Shown here: in pieces, positions 17,818 to 27,197 of the stretch
Layout of the letters: every line of letters starts with the position of its first letter
Position numbering within the stretch: the stretch's first letter is position 1
Assembly: GCA_009377755.1 (NCBI GenBank)
Contig: WHTM01000012.1
Location: 1-64,000, forward strand
DNA from: Hyphomicrobiales bacterium
Lineage (GTDB): Bacteria; Pseudomonadota; Alphaproteobacteria; Rhizobiales; Xanthobacteraceae
Direction: 5' to 3'
Length of the DNA: 64,000 bases
The notes under the pieces: generated by a model
What the model was told of the DNA's origin: nothing
Database searches by the model: none
Seen by the model: the letters and a program-made list of their open reading frames with translations, nothing else
Translations under genes and position numbers: made by a program

Positions 17818-20547
17818 CTATCTGGCAGCCTTGGCCTTGCGCCCCGCGCGCGACGCAGCTGCGAGTTTGGCGGGGGGCGTCTTCGGCTTTGCGGTGGGCT
17901 TCGCAGCTCGTGCCGGAGATTTCGCACGGGGCTTGGCGGTGGCCTTGGCCTTTTCCGATGCGGCCTTGACCTTCTTGGGCGCGCGCGACGGCTTGCCTCC
18001 ACCCTTCGCGGCCCTTGCATCGATCAGCTCGACCGCCTGTTCCAGCGTGATGGCGTCAGGGCTGATGTCGTTCGGCAGCGTGGCGTTGACCTTGTCGTGC
18101 GTCACGTACGGCCCGTATCGTCCCTCCTTGACCACAATGCTGCCGCCCTTGGTGGGATGCGCACCGATTTCGCGGCCGGGAGTCGATCCGAACCGGCGTC
18201 CGCGTGGACCCTTGGCCTGCTTCTCGGCGATCAGCGTGACCGCACGGTTGAGACCGATGTTGAGCACGTCGTCGCCGGATTCCAGGTTGGCGTAGGTCCT
18301 GCCGTGCTGGACATAGGGGCCATAGCGGCCGATGCCGGCGAGGATCGGCTCGCCGGACTCAGGACTCTTGCCGACCTCGCGCGGCAGCGCGAGCAAGGCG
18401 AGCGCCCGGTCGAGATCGAGCTCGTCGAGCGGTACACCTTTGGGAATGCCGGCGCGCTTCGGCTTCTCGCCGTCCTTCGCCTCGCCGAGCTGGATATAGG
18501 GTCCGAAGCGTCCGCTCCGGATGGTCACGTCGAGGCCGGTCTCCGGGTCCTTGCCGAGGACGCGCGTGCCGCCGTCTGCCTGATCGCCGTTGGACGCCGA
18601 CAACTGCCGCGTGAAGCGGCAGTCGGGATAGTTCGAGCAGCCGATGAAGGCGCCGAACTTGCCGACCTTGAGCGACAAGCGCCCGGCCTCGCAGCTCGGG
18701 CACTGCCGTGGATCGGCCACGTCTTCGCGCGGTGGAAAGATGTGCGGGGCGAGCACGTCATTGAGCGCATCGAGCACGTCTCTGACTTGCAGGTCCTTGA
18801 TGTCGTCGACGGCGGCGATGAAGTTGCGCCAGAAGTCCGCGAGGACGGCCTTCCAGTCGATCTCGTTGTTGGAGATGCGATCGAGCTGCTCTTCCAATGA
18901 AGCGGTGAAATCGTATTCGACGTACCGGGCGAAAAAGCTCTCCAGGAAGGCGATGACCACGCGGCCCTTGTCCTCGGGGATCAGCCGCTTCTTGTCGATG
19001 CGGACGTAGCCGCGGTCCCTGAGCACCTGCAGCGTCGAGGCATAGGTCGAGGGACGGCCGATGCCGAGCTCCTCCATGCGCTTGACCAGCGAGGCTTCCG
19101 AATAGCGCGGCGGCGGCTCGGTGAAGTGCTGCGTTGCGTCGATCTTCTGCTTGGTCAGGGTCTCGCCTGCGCTCATGGCTGGCAGCCGCCGCGACTCGTC
19201 GTCCTCCTCGGCGTCGTCCTGACCTTCTTGATAGAGCCTCAGGAAGCCGTCGAACTTGACCACCGTCCCCGTAGCGCGCAGCTCGAGGAGCCCCCTCCCT
19301 ATCCCTCCCCCGCTTGCGGGGGAGGGTAGAGAGGGGGTCGCGGTGATCTCGGCGGTGGTGCGTTCGAGCTCGGCCGCCTCGGTCTGGCTTGCGACGGCGC
19401 GCAGCCAGATCAGTTCGTAGAGCTTCGCCATCTCGGGCTCGAGATGGCGGCCGATCTCGCGCGGCCGCTGCGTCATGACGGTCGGGCGGATCGCTTCGTG
19501 AGCTTCCTGGGCGTTCTTGGATTTGGTCTGATAGTGCCGGGGCGCATTCGGCAGATAGTCCTTGCCGAAGTCGCCGGCGATCAGCGAGCGGACGGCGGCA
19601 ATCGCCTCCTCGGCTATCTGCACGCCGTCGGTGCGCATGTAGGTGATGAGGCCGACGGTATCGCCGCCGACGTCCACGCCTTCGTAGAGCCGCTGGGCAA
19701 CGCGCATGGTATGGGCGGGCGCGAAGCCGAGCTTGCGGCTCGCTTCCTGCTGCAAGGTCGACGTGGTGAATGGGGGAGGCGGAAAGCGCCGGGCCGGCTT
19801 GGCTTCGACGGAGGCGACCTGGAAGCGGGCGGTGTCGAGCGCCCGCTTGAAGGCCTCAGCCTCCGCACCTGACCCGATGTCGAGACGCTGGATGCGCTTG
19901 CCGTCGGCGCCGACCAGCCGGGCCTCGAAACTCTCGCCGCGCGGCGTCGCCAGGAGGGCCGCGAGCGACCAGTATTCACGCGCGGTGAACTTCTCGATGT
20001 CCAGCTCCCGGTCGCAGACCAGCCGCAGCGCGACCGATTGCACCCGCCCAGCGGAGCGGGCGCCGGGGAGCTTGCGCCACAGCACCGGCGAGAGGGTGAA
20101 GCCGACCAGATAGTCGAGCGCACGCCGGGCGAGATAGGCGTCGACCAGGGCGGCATCGATCTTGCGCGGATGCCGCATCGCCTCGGTAACCGCCTGCTTG
20201 GTGATGGCATTGAAGACGACGCGCTCGACCGGCTGAGCCTTGAGGACACGCTTCTCCTTCAGCACTTCGAGCACATGCCAGGAGATCGCTTCGCCTTCCC
20301 GATCAGGGTCGGTGGCGAGGATCAGCTTGTCGGCATCCTTGACCGCGCGGGCGATGTCATTGAGCCGCTTCGCCGACTTGGCATCGACCTCCCACAGCAT
20401 GCGGAAATCGCTGTTCGGATCGACCGAGCCGTCCTTGGGCGGAAGGTCGCGGACATGGCCAAAGGATGCCAAGACCTCATAGCCGGGGCCCAGGTACTTG
20501 TTGATCGTCTTGGCCTTTGCAGGCGATTCCACAACGACGATATTCAT
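17818..20547 (-). CDS. topA: DNA topoisomerase I
   Basis: A type IA topoisomerase of 909 residues that relaxes negative supercoils. VVESPAKAKTINKYLG opens the Toprim domain; the metal site is ATDPDREGEA; the catalytic Tyr is in GLITYMRTDG. One Cys4 zinc finger (CPSC...GCSNYPDC) is followed by repeated non-Cys C-terminal modules (GRFGPYIQLG, GRYGPYVQHG, GRYGPYVTHD) and a Lys/Ala-rich tail. An unusual Pro/Ser/Gly insert near residue 410 (PSLPSPASGGG) is encoded by a palindromic repeat. It is upstream of rnr and downstream of dprA. Confidence 0.95.
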   Translation of the reverse strand: MNIVVVESPAKAKTINKYLGPGYEVLASFGHVRDLPPKDGSVDPNSDFRMLWEVDAKSAKRLNDIARAVKDADKLILATDPDREGEAISWHVLEVLKEKRVLKAQPVERVVFNAITKQAVTEAMRHPRKIDAALVDAYLARRALDYLVGFTLSPVLWRKLPGARSAGRVQSVALRLVCDRELDIEKFTAREYWSLAALLATPRGESFEARLVGADGKRIQRLDIGSGAEAEAFKRALDTARFQVASVEAKPARRFPPPPFTTSTLQQEASRKLGFAPAHTMRVAQRLYEGVDVGGDTVGLITYMRTDGVQIAEEAIAAVRSLIAGDFGKDYLPNAPRHYQTKSKNAQEAHEAIRPTVMTQRPREIGRHLEPEMAKLYELIWLRAVASQTEAAELERTTAEITATPSLPSPASGGGIGRGLLELRATGTVVKFDGFLRLYQEGQDDAEEDDESRRLPAMSAGETLTKQKIDATQHFTEPPPRYSEASLVKRMEELGIGRPSTYASTLQVLRDRGYVRIDKKRLIPEDKGRVVIAFLESFFARYVEYDFTASLEEQLDRISNNEIDWKAVLADFWRNFIAAVDDIKDLQVRDVLDALNDVLAPHIFPPREDVADPRQCPSCEAGRLSLKVGKFGAFIGCSNYPDCRFTRQLSASNGDQADGGTRVLGKDPETGLDVTIRSGRFGPYIQLGEAKDGEKPKRAGIPKGVPLDELDLDRALALLALPREVGKSPESGEPILAGIGRYGPYVQHGRTYANLESGDDVLNIGLNRAVTLIAEKQAKGPRGRRFGSTPGREIGAHPTKGGSIVVKEGRYGPYVTHDKVNATLPNDISPDAITLEQAVELIDARAAKGGGKPSRAPKKVKAASEKAKATAKPRAKSPARAAKPTAKPKTPPAKLAAASRAGRKAKAAR
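19291..19337. repeat. palindromic repeat inserted in frame within topA
   Basis: Arms CCCTCCCTATCCCTCCCCCGC and GCGGGGGAGGGTAGAGAGGG surround TT. The element occupies coding sequence between an ITA segment and LELRATGTVVKF, where related TopA proteins have a shorter unrelated linker as I recall. The length preserves the frame and adds about 16 residues. The same kind of CTCCCC-rich hairpin occurs in nrdJ. Confidence 0.8.
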
Positions 20548-20733
20548 TGAAACTCAGTTGGTTGTATGAGTTTTCTCAAGCTGTTCTGGCAGAATCGAAA
20601 GTCCGCACGGCGCCGCGAACATGGGTAAATGGACCCGCCCTGTCAAATCGGCTCACGAAAATATGTGGCGTAACTGTGCTCCAATTGTCCCATGTGAACT
20701 CCCGCTGGGACAGCCGGCGAAAGGCTCGATCGG

Positions 20734-21852
20734 TCACGGTGGCGGCAGCAGCGACACCATTCCGGCTCCCGCCCGCTCCAGCCGTCCCGCGATTTCCAGC
20801 TCGAGCAGGACCATGCGCACGATCGCCGGCGAGCTACCGGAGATGCGGATCAGATCGTCGATCGCCACCGGCGTTGGACCGAGCAGCGCAACGATTCGGT
20901 TGCGTTCGTCGCGCTCTGGCTTGGCCGATGATCCGAGGTCCGGCCGGTCCGGCTCCTCGGCCGGAATGCCGGCGACCTGACCGATAATCGGCCGCAGCAC
21001 GGCGACAACGTCGGACGTTTCCGTGACGAGCGTTGCGCCCTGCTTCAGCAGCTTGTTGGTGCCTTCCGTGCGCGGGTCGATGGGCGAGCCGGGAACCGCG
21101 AACACCTCCCGGCCCTGCTCCAGCGCCATCCGGGCGGTGATCAGCGAGCCCGAGCGTTGCGCGGCTTCCACCACGATCACGCCGAGCGACAGTCCGGAGA
21201 TCAACCGGTTGCGGCGTGGGAAGTCGCGCGCCCTAGGTTCCCAGCCGAACGGCATTTCCGACACCGCCGTACCGTTCGCGAGCAGCTTATCGAGCAGCGG
21301 GGCATGTTCCGGCGGGTAGAGGCGGTCGTGGCCGCCAGCAAGAACCGCCACAGTGCCGGTGGCGGCGCTGGCGCGGTGCGCGGCGGCATCAATCCCGCGC
21401 GCAAGGCCTGAGACCACCCCGAACCCGGCCTCGCCGAGTTGGCGGGCCAATCGCTCGGTGAATTTGACGCCCGCCGCGGAGGCGTTGCGCGAGCCGACGA
21501 TGGCTACCAACGGCACCGCCAGCACCGACTGCTCGCCGCGCACGGTGAGCAACGGCGGCGCATCGTCGATCATCTTCAGGCGGTGCGGGTATCCGGGCTC
21601 GCCGAGCGCGACGAAATCGGCATCCATGGCCCGGGCAGCCGCCAGCTCGCGCTCGGCTTCGGCGGCCGGGTAGATGTGCGCCGGACCGGCCGCACCGCCG
21701 CGCCGGGCAAGCTCCGGCAGAGCCGCCAGCGCGGCGCCGGCTCCGCCGAAATGATTGACGAGGGCACGGAAGGTGCGCGGACCGACATTGGTGCTGCGAA
21801 TGAGGCGAAGCCAAGCGATCCGCTGTTCGTCGGTCAGGCGGACGCCCTGCAC
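20734..21852 (-). CDS. dprA: DNA-processing protein DprA
   Basis: This loads RecA on incoming single-stranded DNA during natural transformation. 372 residues from GTG 21852: N-terminal helical region ([15 protein letters not shown]), Rossmann-like core with [22 protein letters not shown] and [23 protein letters not shown], then a C-terminal winged helix ([21 protein letters not shown]). It sits between topA and plsY in the conserved order. Competence genes are not otherwise seen here. Confidence 0.93.
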   Translation of the reverse strand: MQGVRLTDEQRIAWLRLIRSTNVGPRTFRALVNHFGGAGAALAALPELARRGGAAGPAHIYPAAEAERELAAARAMDADFVALGEPGYPHRLKMIDDAPPLLTVRGEQSVLAVPLVAIVGSRNASAAGVKFTERLARQLGEAGFGVVSGLARGIDAAAHRASAATGTVAVLAGGHDRLYPPEHAPLLDKLLANGTAVSEMPFGWEPRARDFPRRNRLISGLSLGVIVVEAAQRSGSLITARMALEQGREVFAVPGSPIDPRTEGTNKLLKQGATLVTETSDVVAVLRPIIGQVAGIPAEEPDRPDLGSSAKPERDERNRIVALLGPTPVAIDDLIRISGSSPAIVRMVLLELEIAGRLERAGAGMVSLLPPP

Positions 21853-21952
21853 CCTTGTTCACCCCGGCCTCGATCGTGGTCTGGCTCCAGGCACGGAGAA
21901 TGGCACCTTACTACCGGCAATCACAACCGGAGATTGGCCGATTTCGAAGGGA

Positions 21953-22567
21953 TCAACGGCCGATCCTGCTTTCGGTGCCGGACGCAAGGCGGCGGATATT
22001 GTCGACATGCTTGAGCCAAAGCAGCACGCTCAGTAGGGCGAAGAGCTGCGCCTCCTGGCGGTCGTCGACGAACCACAGCAGCGCCGGCGTCGCGGCGCTG
22101 GCGACAAGGGCGGCGAGCGAGGAATAACGGGTGACGGCGGCCGTGATGGCCCAGAGGCCGCAGAAGCCGAGCGTGCCGATCCACAGCGAGAGGCCGAGCA
22201 ACAGGCCGATGTAGGTCGCCACGCCTTTGCCGCCCTTGAAACGGAGCCAGACCGGAAACAGGTGGCCGAGAAAGGCGCCGAGTGCGGCAAGGATCGCCAG
22301 GTCGCGGCCCCAGAGCTGATACATGATGACGACCGCGATCGTGCCCTTGAGCATGTCGCCGGCGAGCGTCGCCGCCGCCAACGGCTTGTTGCCGGTGCGC
22401 AGCACGTTGGTCGCCCCGATATTGCCGGAGCCGACCGAGCGGATGTCGGCGGAGCCGGCAAGTCGCGTCAGGATCACGCCGAACGGGATCGATCCGAGCA
22501 GATATCCGAACGCCAGCGCGACACTGTAGTAGGGCAGGGCCAGCGACCAGTTGATTGGGTGCAGCAT
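21953..22567 (-). CDS. plsY: acyl-phosphate:glycerol-3-phosphate acyltransferase
   Basis: This makes lysophosphatidic acid, the first step of phospholipid synthesis, in the inner membrane. 204 residues, multi-pass. All three PlsY motifs are present: YLLGSIPFG, the Gly-rich [12 protein letters not shown] and [15 protein letters not shown]. It starts 12 bases downstream of the pyrC stop, so it belongs to the pyrB-pyrC-plsY run. Confidence 0.94.
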   Translation of the reverse strand: MLHPINWSLALPYYSVALAFGYLLGSIPFGVILTRLAGSADIRSVGSGNIGATNVLRTGNKPLAAATLAGDMLKGTIAVVIMYQLWGRDLAILAALGAFLGHLFPVWLRFKGGKGVATYIGLLLGLSLWIGTLGFCGLWAITAAVTRYSSLAALVASAATPALLWFVDDRQEAQLFALLSVLLWLKHVDNIRRLASGTESRIGR

Positions 22568-22579
22568 GGCGCAAAGCCG

Positions 22580-23881
22580 TCAGACGTATTCGTAGACGGT
22601 GCGGCCGGCGACGATCGTGCGAATCACGCGGCCGTCGAGACGGGCCTCGTCGAACGGCGTGTTCTTGCACTTCGACTTGAGGTCGGCGGGATCGACCACC
22701 CAGGCAATGTCGGGATCGATGACGATGATGTCGGCAGGCGCGCCGGCGCGTAGCGTTCCGCCGGCAAGACCGAGCAGTTCGGCCGGACGCGTCGACATGG
22801 CATTCAGCAGCGCAAGCCAGCTCAGGGATTCGCTGTGAACAAGCCGCAGCCCCGCGGAGAGCATGGTCTCCAGACCGATCGCGCCATGCGCGGCTTCCAT
22901 GAACGGCAGCCGCTTTGTCTCGACGTCCTGCGGATTGTGGTCGGACATCACCACGTCGACGAGTCCGGAGGCGACGGCCTCGACCAATGCGAGGCGGTCA
23001 TCCTCGGCGCGCAGCGGCGGCGCGAGCTTGAAGAACGTGCGGTAGGCGCCGATGTCGTTCTCGTTGAGCGACACGTGATTGATGGAGGCGGCAGCGCTCA
23101 CGGCAAGCCCCGCGTCCTTCGCCCGCCGCAGCAGTTCGAGCGATTCCCGGCAGGTTACCGAGGCGGCGTGATAACGACCCCGCGTCAGCCCGACGAGCCG
23201 AAGGTCGCGCTCGAGCATGATCGCCTCGGCCGCGGTCGGCACACCGACCAGGCCGAGCCGTGCCGCGAACTCGCCGTCGTTCATGACGCCTTCGCCGACG
23301 AGATCGGGATCTTCGACGTGGTGCACGACCAACGCGTCGAAATCGCGCGAATAGGTCAGCACCCGGCGCATCACCTGGGCGTTGGTGACGCTGTGCGCCC
23401 CGTTGGTGAAAGCGACGGCGCCGGCCGCCTTGAGCAGGCCGATCTCGGTCATCTCCTGGCCTTCCAGCCGCTTGGTCAACGCCGCCATCGGCTGCACGTG
23501 CACGATGGCGGTATCGCGGGCGCGGCGCAGCACGAAGTCGACCGTCGCCGGATCGTCGATCGGCGGGTTGGTGTCGGGCTGGCAGACGATCGTGGTTACG
23601 CCCCCGGCGGCCGCGGCCTGGCTCGCCGAGGCCAGCGTCTCCCGGTGGCCTTCCCCCGGTTCCCCGACGAACGCGCGGAAGTCGACCAGGCCGGGCGCGA
23701 CGATCTTGCCGCGGCAGTCGATGATTTCGGTGCCGTCCGGTACGCCGGCGGCGCCGATGCCGCGCCGGGCCTCGCGTACCGTCCCGCCGACGATCAGCAG
23801 ATCGCCGTTGAGATCGAAGTCGCGCGAAGGATCGAGGATGCGCGCGTTGGCCAGGAGGATCGGGCGTTGCTCGGACGGCAT
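22580..23881 (-). CDS. pyrC: dihydroorotase-like protein PyrC', probably non-catalytic
   Basis: 433 residues with the overall dihydroorotase fold: GKIVAPGLVDFRAF, GVTTIVCQPDTNPP, VSAAASINHVSLNENDI, MSDHNPQDVETKRLPF and a C-terminal GTLRAGAPADIIVID. The metal-binding DxHxH of active enzymes is replaced by DFRAF, and RxPG by VGEPG. In Pseudomonas and relatives such a protein (PyrC' or PyrX) is an inactive scaffold that binds aspartate transcarbamoylase. Location directly after pyrB fits that role. An active dihydroorotase should lie elsewhere. The annotation as an enzyme would be misleading. Confidence 0.88.
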   Translation of the reverse strand: MPSEQRPILLANARILDPSRDFDLNGDLLIVGGTVREARRGIGAAGVPDGTEIIDCRGKIVAPGLVDFRAFVGEPGEGHRETLASASQAAAAGGVTTIVCQPDTNPPIDDPATVDFVLRRARDTAIVHVQPMAALTKRLEGQEMTEIGLLKAAGAVAFTNGAHSVTNAQVMRRVLTYSRDFDALVVHHVEDPDLVGEGVMNDGEFAARLGLVGVPTAAEAIMLERDLRLVGLTRGRYHAASVTCRESLELLRRAKDAGLAVSAAASINHVSLNENDIGAYRTFFKLAPPLRAEDDRLALVEAVASGLVDVVMSDHNPQDVETKRLPFMEAAHGAIGLETMLSAGLRLVHSESLSWLALLNAMSTRPAELLGLAGGTLRAGAPADIIVIDPDIAWVVDPADLKSKCKNTPFDEARLDGRVIRTIVAGRTVYEYV

Positions 23882-23896
23882 CGGCGCGCTTGAGCC

Positions 23897-24850
23897 TCAC
23901 TGGTTCGGCAGATTGCGCGAGAGCGCCTCGAGCACGGCCATTCGCACCGCGACTCCCATTTCGACCTGCTCGCGGATCAGCGACTGGGCGCCGTCGGCGA
24001 CGATGCTGTCGATCTCGACGCCGCGGTTCATAGGGCCCGGATGCATCACCAGGGCGTCCGGCTTGGCATAGGCGAGCTTCTTCGAGTCGAGCCCAAAGTA
24101 ATGGAAGTATTCCTGCGTCGACGGGACGAACGATCCGTTCATGCGCTCGCGCTGCAGGCGCAGCATCATGATGATGTCGGCGTCGGCGAGCCCCTCGCGC
24201 ATGTCGCGGGCGACCTCGACACCGAAGCGCTCGATGCCGGCCGGGAGCAGCGTCGAAGGCGCTACAACGCGCACCCGCGCCCCGAGCGCGTTCAGCAAGA
24301 GGATATTGGATCGGGCAACGCGCGAATGCAGGATGTCGCCGCAGATCACGACCAGAAGCCCCTCGATCCGTTCCTTGTTGCGGCGGATGGTGAGGGCATC
24401 GAGCAGCGCCTGGGTCGGGTGCTCGTGCGAGCCGTCTCCGGCATTGATCACCGAGCAATCGACCTTCTGCGCCAGCAGCGCGCAGGCGCCGGAGGCATGA
24501 TGCCGTACCACGATCAGATCGGGATGCATCGCGTTAAGCGTCACGGCGGTATCGACCAGGGTTTCGCCTTTCCTGATCGACGAGGAACCGACCGCCATGT
24601 TCATGACATCGGCGCCGAGCCGTTTCCCGGCCAGTTCGAACGAAGCCTGGGTCCGGGTCGAAACCTCGAAGAAGAGATTGATGAGGGTGCGGCCGCGCAG
24701 TGAGGCGCGCTTCTTCTCGATCTGCCGGTTGAGGTCGACGAATTCTTCAGCGAGATCGAGCAACCCAACAATCTCGTCGCGGGATAGGCCCTCGATCCCC
24801 AAAAGATGCCGCTGATGGAGGACGAACGAGGATTTCGAGGCAATGTTCAT
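23897..24850 (-). CDS. pyrB: aspartate carbamoyltransferase catalytic subunit
   Basis: This condenses carbamoyl phosphate and aspartate in pyrimidine synthesis. 317 residues from ATG 24850. The carbamoyl phosphate motif is visible as [13 protein letters not shown], with [12 protein letters not shown] and the aspartate-domain [13 protein letters not shown] (RxQxER) and [11 protein letters not shown]. It lies 15 bases before pyrC', consistent with a PyrB-PyrC' dodecamer. No upstream attenuator is obvious. Confidence 0.95.
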   Translation of the reverse strand: MNIASKSSFVLHQRHLLGIEGLSRDEIVGLLDLAEEFVDLNRQIEKKRASLRGRTLINLFFEVSTRTQASFELAGKRLGADVMNMAVGSSSIRKGETLVDTAVTLNAMHPDLIVVRHHASGACALLAQKVDCSVINAGDGSHEHPTQALLDALTIRRNKERIEGLLVVICGDILHSRVARSNILLLNALGARVRVVAPSTLLPAGIERFGVEVARDMREGLADADIIMMLRLQRERMNGSFVPSTQEYFHYFGLDSKKLAYAKPDALVMHPGPMNRGVEIDSIVADGAQSLIREQVEMGVAVRMAVLEALSRNLPNQ

Positions 24851-24971
24851 CAAAGAGGTGTCTTAGGCGCGTCCGAGGGCTGGGGCAAGGCCGTCCGCCC
24901 GTGATCCCCAGTCCGGATGTCACCTCGCGGTAGGGGTGCCGTGATAGGATCGCGCCGCGTGGAGAATCAGC

Positions 24972-26603
24972 ATGCCCGCTCCATCCTTCGACACCCATGA
25001 GGTCTTCAACCAGTCGCCGCCTTACGCGGACGTCGACCTGTTCGCCAGCGACCGGCCCTTGCAGGACACGGTCGCTGCGTTTGGCGGTGGGGACGGTGCG
25101 GCGCTCTCGGCATTCGGGCAACGCTGGGGCGCTGGCGTTATGCTGGAGGAGGCTCGGCTCGCGAACAGCTATACGCCGGTGCTGCGGACCTTCGACGCCA
25201 AGGGCTTTCGCCGCGACGTGGTCGAGTTCCATCCGGCCTATCACGCCCTGATGGCCGAGAGCATCCGCGAAGGGCTGCATGCCAGCACCTGGCAGCCGAA
25301 CGGCACGCCGGCACCCGCCCCGTCGCAGGTGGCGCGGGCGGCGCGCTTCTACATGGCCGCCCAGGTCGAAAGCGGCCATCTCTGCCCGATCACCATGACC
25401 CGCGCCTCGGTGGCGGCGCTTGGCGGCGAGCCGGCGCTGATTGCCCGGCTGATGCCAGTGATTGCCTCGCGCAGCTACGATGCGAGCTTCCGTCCGTGGA
25501 CGGAGAAGTCCGGCATGACCCTCGGCATGGGCATGACCGAGAAGCAGGGCGGCACGGATGTCCGCGCCAATACCACCACCGCCACGCCCAGCGAGGATTA
25601 CTACCGGCTCACCGGGCACAAATGGTTCATGTCGGCACCGATGTGCGACGCCTTCCTGGTCCTGGCGCAGGCTCCCGGGGGACTTACTTGCTTCTTCGTG
25701 CCGCGTTTCCGGCCGGACGGATCGGTCAACGCGCTGCGGTTCCAGCGTCTCAAGGACAAGCTCGGCAACAGGTCGAATGCGTCATCGGAGGTCGAGTTCA
25801 CCGAGGCCTATGGCCTGCGGATTGGGGACGAGGGGCGTGGCGTGCGCACCATCCTGCAGATGGTGCAACTGACGCGGCTCGATTGTGCCATCTCGTCGGC
25901 GGGGCTGATGCGGATGGCGCTGGCACAGGCGGTGCATCATGCGCGCCATCGCAGCGTGTTTCAGCGGCGGCTTGCCGATCAGCCGGCGATGCGTACGGTG
26001 CTCGCCGACATGGCGCTCGATGTGGAGGTGGCCGTCGCGCTCGTCATGCGACTGTGCCGCGCCTTCGACCTTGCGACGGTCGACGAGAATGAGGCGGCCT
26101 ATGCCCGCATGCTGACGCCGGCGATCAAGTACTGGGTCTGCAAGACCGCGCCTGGTTTCATCTATGAGGCGATGGAGTGTCTCGGCGGCAACGGCTATGT
26201 TGAGGACAGCATTTTGCCGCGGCTCTATCGCGAAGCGCCGGTCAATGCGATCTGGGAGGGCTCCGGCAATGTCATGTGCCTCGACGTGCTGCGCGCGGTC
26301 AGTCGCGATCCGGAGGCGGCGGATGCTGTGCTCGGGCGTTTGGCTGTTACGCCGGAGCTGCGCGAGGCGATCAACGGCATCGCCGCAACACTGATGTCAA
26401 CGACGGCGGAATCACACGCGCGAAGTGCAGTCGAGCGTCTGGCGTTCGTGGCCGCGGCTGGCGCGTTGGCGCAATGTGCGCCGGCGGATACGGCCGATCT
26501 GTTCGTTCGCACTCGGCTGGGTGGGCGGCGAGGTTCGATGTACGGCTCGAGCGAAATTGATAACAACAACGCGGCGAAATTCTTGGCGCGCGCGGTACCC
26601 TAA
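24972..26603 (+). CDS. aidB: acyl-CoA dehydrogenase family protein, AidB-like
   Basis: 543 residues. The N-terminus FNQSPPYADVDLF is characteristic of the AidB branch; the flavin region has GMTEKQGGTDVRANTT and HKWFMSAPMCDAFLVL; the C-terminal part has YEAMECLGGNGYVED and a final DNNNAAKFL. In E. coli AidB belongs to the Ada alkylation response and binds DNA through a basic C-terminal domain; physiological substrate uncertain. It stands alone, followed by 590 bases of repeats. Confidence 0.88.
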   Translation: MPAPSFDTHEVFNQSPPYADVDLFASDRPLQDTVAAFGGGDGAALSAFGQRWGAGVMLEEARLANSYTPVLRTFDAKGFRRDVVEFHPAYHALMAESIREGLHASTWQPNGTPAPAPSQVARAARFYMAAQVESGHLCPITMTRASVAALGGEPALIARLMPVIASRSYDASFRPWTEKSGMTLGMGMTEKQGGTDVRANTTTATPSEDYYRLTGHKWFMSAPMCDAFLVLAQAPGGLTCFFVPRFRPDGSVNALRFQRLKDKLGNRSNASSEVEFTEAYGLRIGDEGRGVRTILQMVQLTRLDCAISSAGLMRMALAQAVHHARHRSVFQRRLADQPAMRTVLADMALDVEVAVALVMRLCRAFDLATVDENEAAYARMLTPAIKYWVCKTAPGFIYEAMECLGGNGYVEDSILPRLYREAPVNAIWEGSGNVMCLDVLRAVSRDPEAADAVLGRLAVTPELREAINGIAATLMSTTAESHARSAVERLAFVAAAGALAQCAPADTADLFVRTRLGGRRGSMYGSSEIDNNNAAKFLARAVP

Positions 26604-26607
26604 ATTC

Positions 26608-26677
26608 GTGTCGCGGTTCGGAAGTTCGCTTGAGTTTGCAGCCTGCTCCGGAGCGAACTTCCGAATCATAGCGACAC
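26608..26677. repeat. class I hairpin element, first copy
   Basis: It begins GTGTCGCGGTTCGGAAGTTCGC and ends GCGAACTTCCGAATCATAGCGACAC, near-perfect complementary arms around a loop with GTTTGCAGCCTGCTCCGG. An 80-base block starting here (26608-26687) recurs exactly at 26769-26848. It forms unit I-linker-II with the next element. Confidence 0.85.
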
Positions 26678-26694
26678 GAGCAACTTTATGAATC

Positions 26695-26768
26695 GAGTGT
26701 GGTTTGGATTTGAAGTTCCTGCGATGAGCTTGCCGCAACGAGGGCAGGAACTTCAAATCCACCACACT
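26695..26768. repeat. class II hairpin element
   Basis: GAGTGTGGTTTGGATTTGAAG at the left pairs with CTTCAAATCCACCACACT at the right; AAGTTCCTGC pairs with GCAGGAACTT. The loop contains GATGAGCTTGCCGCAACGAG. It is joined to the preceding class I element by a 17-base linker with TTTATGAATCGA. Confidence 0.85.
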
Positions 26769-26838
26769 GTGTCGCGGTTCGGAAGTTCGCTTGAGTTTGC
26801 AGCCTGCTCCGGAGCGAACTTCCGAATCATAGCGACAC
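26769..26838. repeat. class I hairpin element, second identical copy
   Basis: Identical to 26608-26677 and directly abutting the class II copy. It is followed by linker GAGCAACTTTGCGAATCTAG, then by a 93-base foreign segment, then by another class II element at 26952, as if the unit had been split at the CTAG. Confidence 0.85.
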
Positions 26839-26858
26839 GAGCAACTTTGCGAATCTAG

Positions 26859-26951
26859 CAGGCTGCTGAAACACTCGAAACGGATGTGATCTTGAGCAGC
26901 AATCGAATAAAAAGCGACGCCGTCTTGAATCGATCTTGCGTTTCGGGCTTG
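26859..26951. mobile_element. 93-bp segment flanked by CTAG, possible insertion
   Basis: It starts CAGGCTGCTGAAA, lies between CTAG at 26855-26858 and CTAG at 26952-26955, and interrupts what would otherwise be a linker between class I and class II elements. It carries no open frame. It may be a miniature insertion or transposon scar with a CTAG target duplication; this is inference. Confidence 0.4.
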
Positions 26952-27028
26952 CTAGTGCGGTTTTTGATTTGAAGTTCCTGCGATGAGCGTGCCGCAACGA
27001 GGAACTTCAAATTCACCACACTTGCTAG
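26952..27028. repeat. class II hairpin element bordered by CTAG
   Basis: CTAGTGCGGTTTTTGATTTG at the left and CAAATTCACCACACTTGCTAG at the right, with AAGTTCCTG / GAGGAACTT inside. Part of the gene-free stretch 26604-27197, which holds four such elements and little else except the promoter region of the next gene. Confidence 0.8.
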
Positions 27029-27197
27029 CCGCATTTCACGGCCCTGCGCGCGGAATTCTTCGTCACAGATTCGTGAACCGGCTTTTTGTGCGTCGCGGAA
27101 CTGGACTCTTCTCCAAGGTGTTTCCGGCTAGTCGGCATTCGCGGGAGATGCGTGATCTCTCCTGACGCCGGTCACACAGCACAACAGGAGAGAGGCC

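Noticed and set aside
26608-26848. Possible CRISPR array (identical 80-bp repeats)
   Set aside because: Only two copies, each with internal long palindrome, separated by another palindrome and not by unique spacers; no cas genes.
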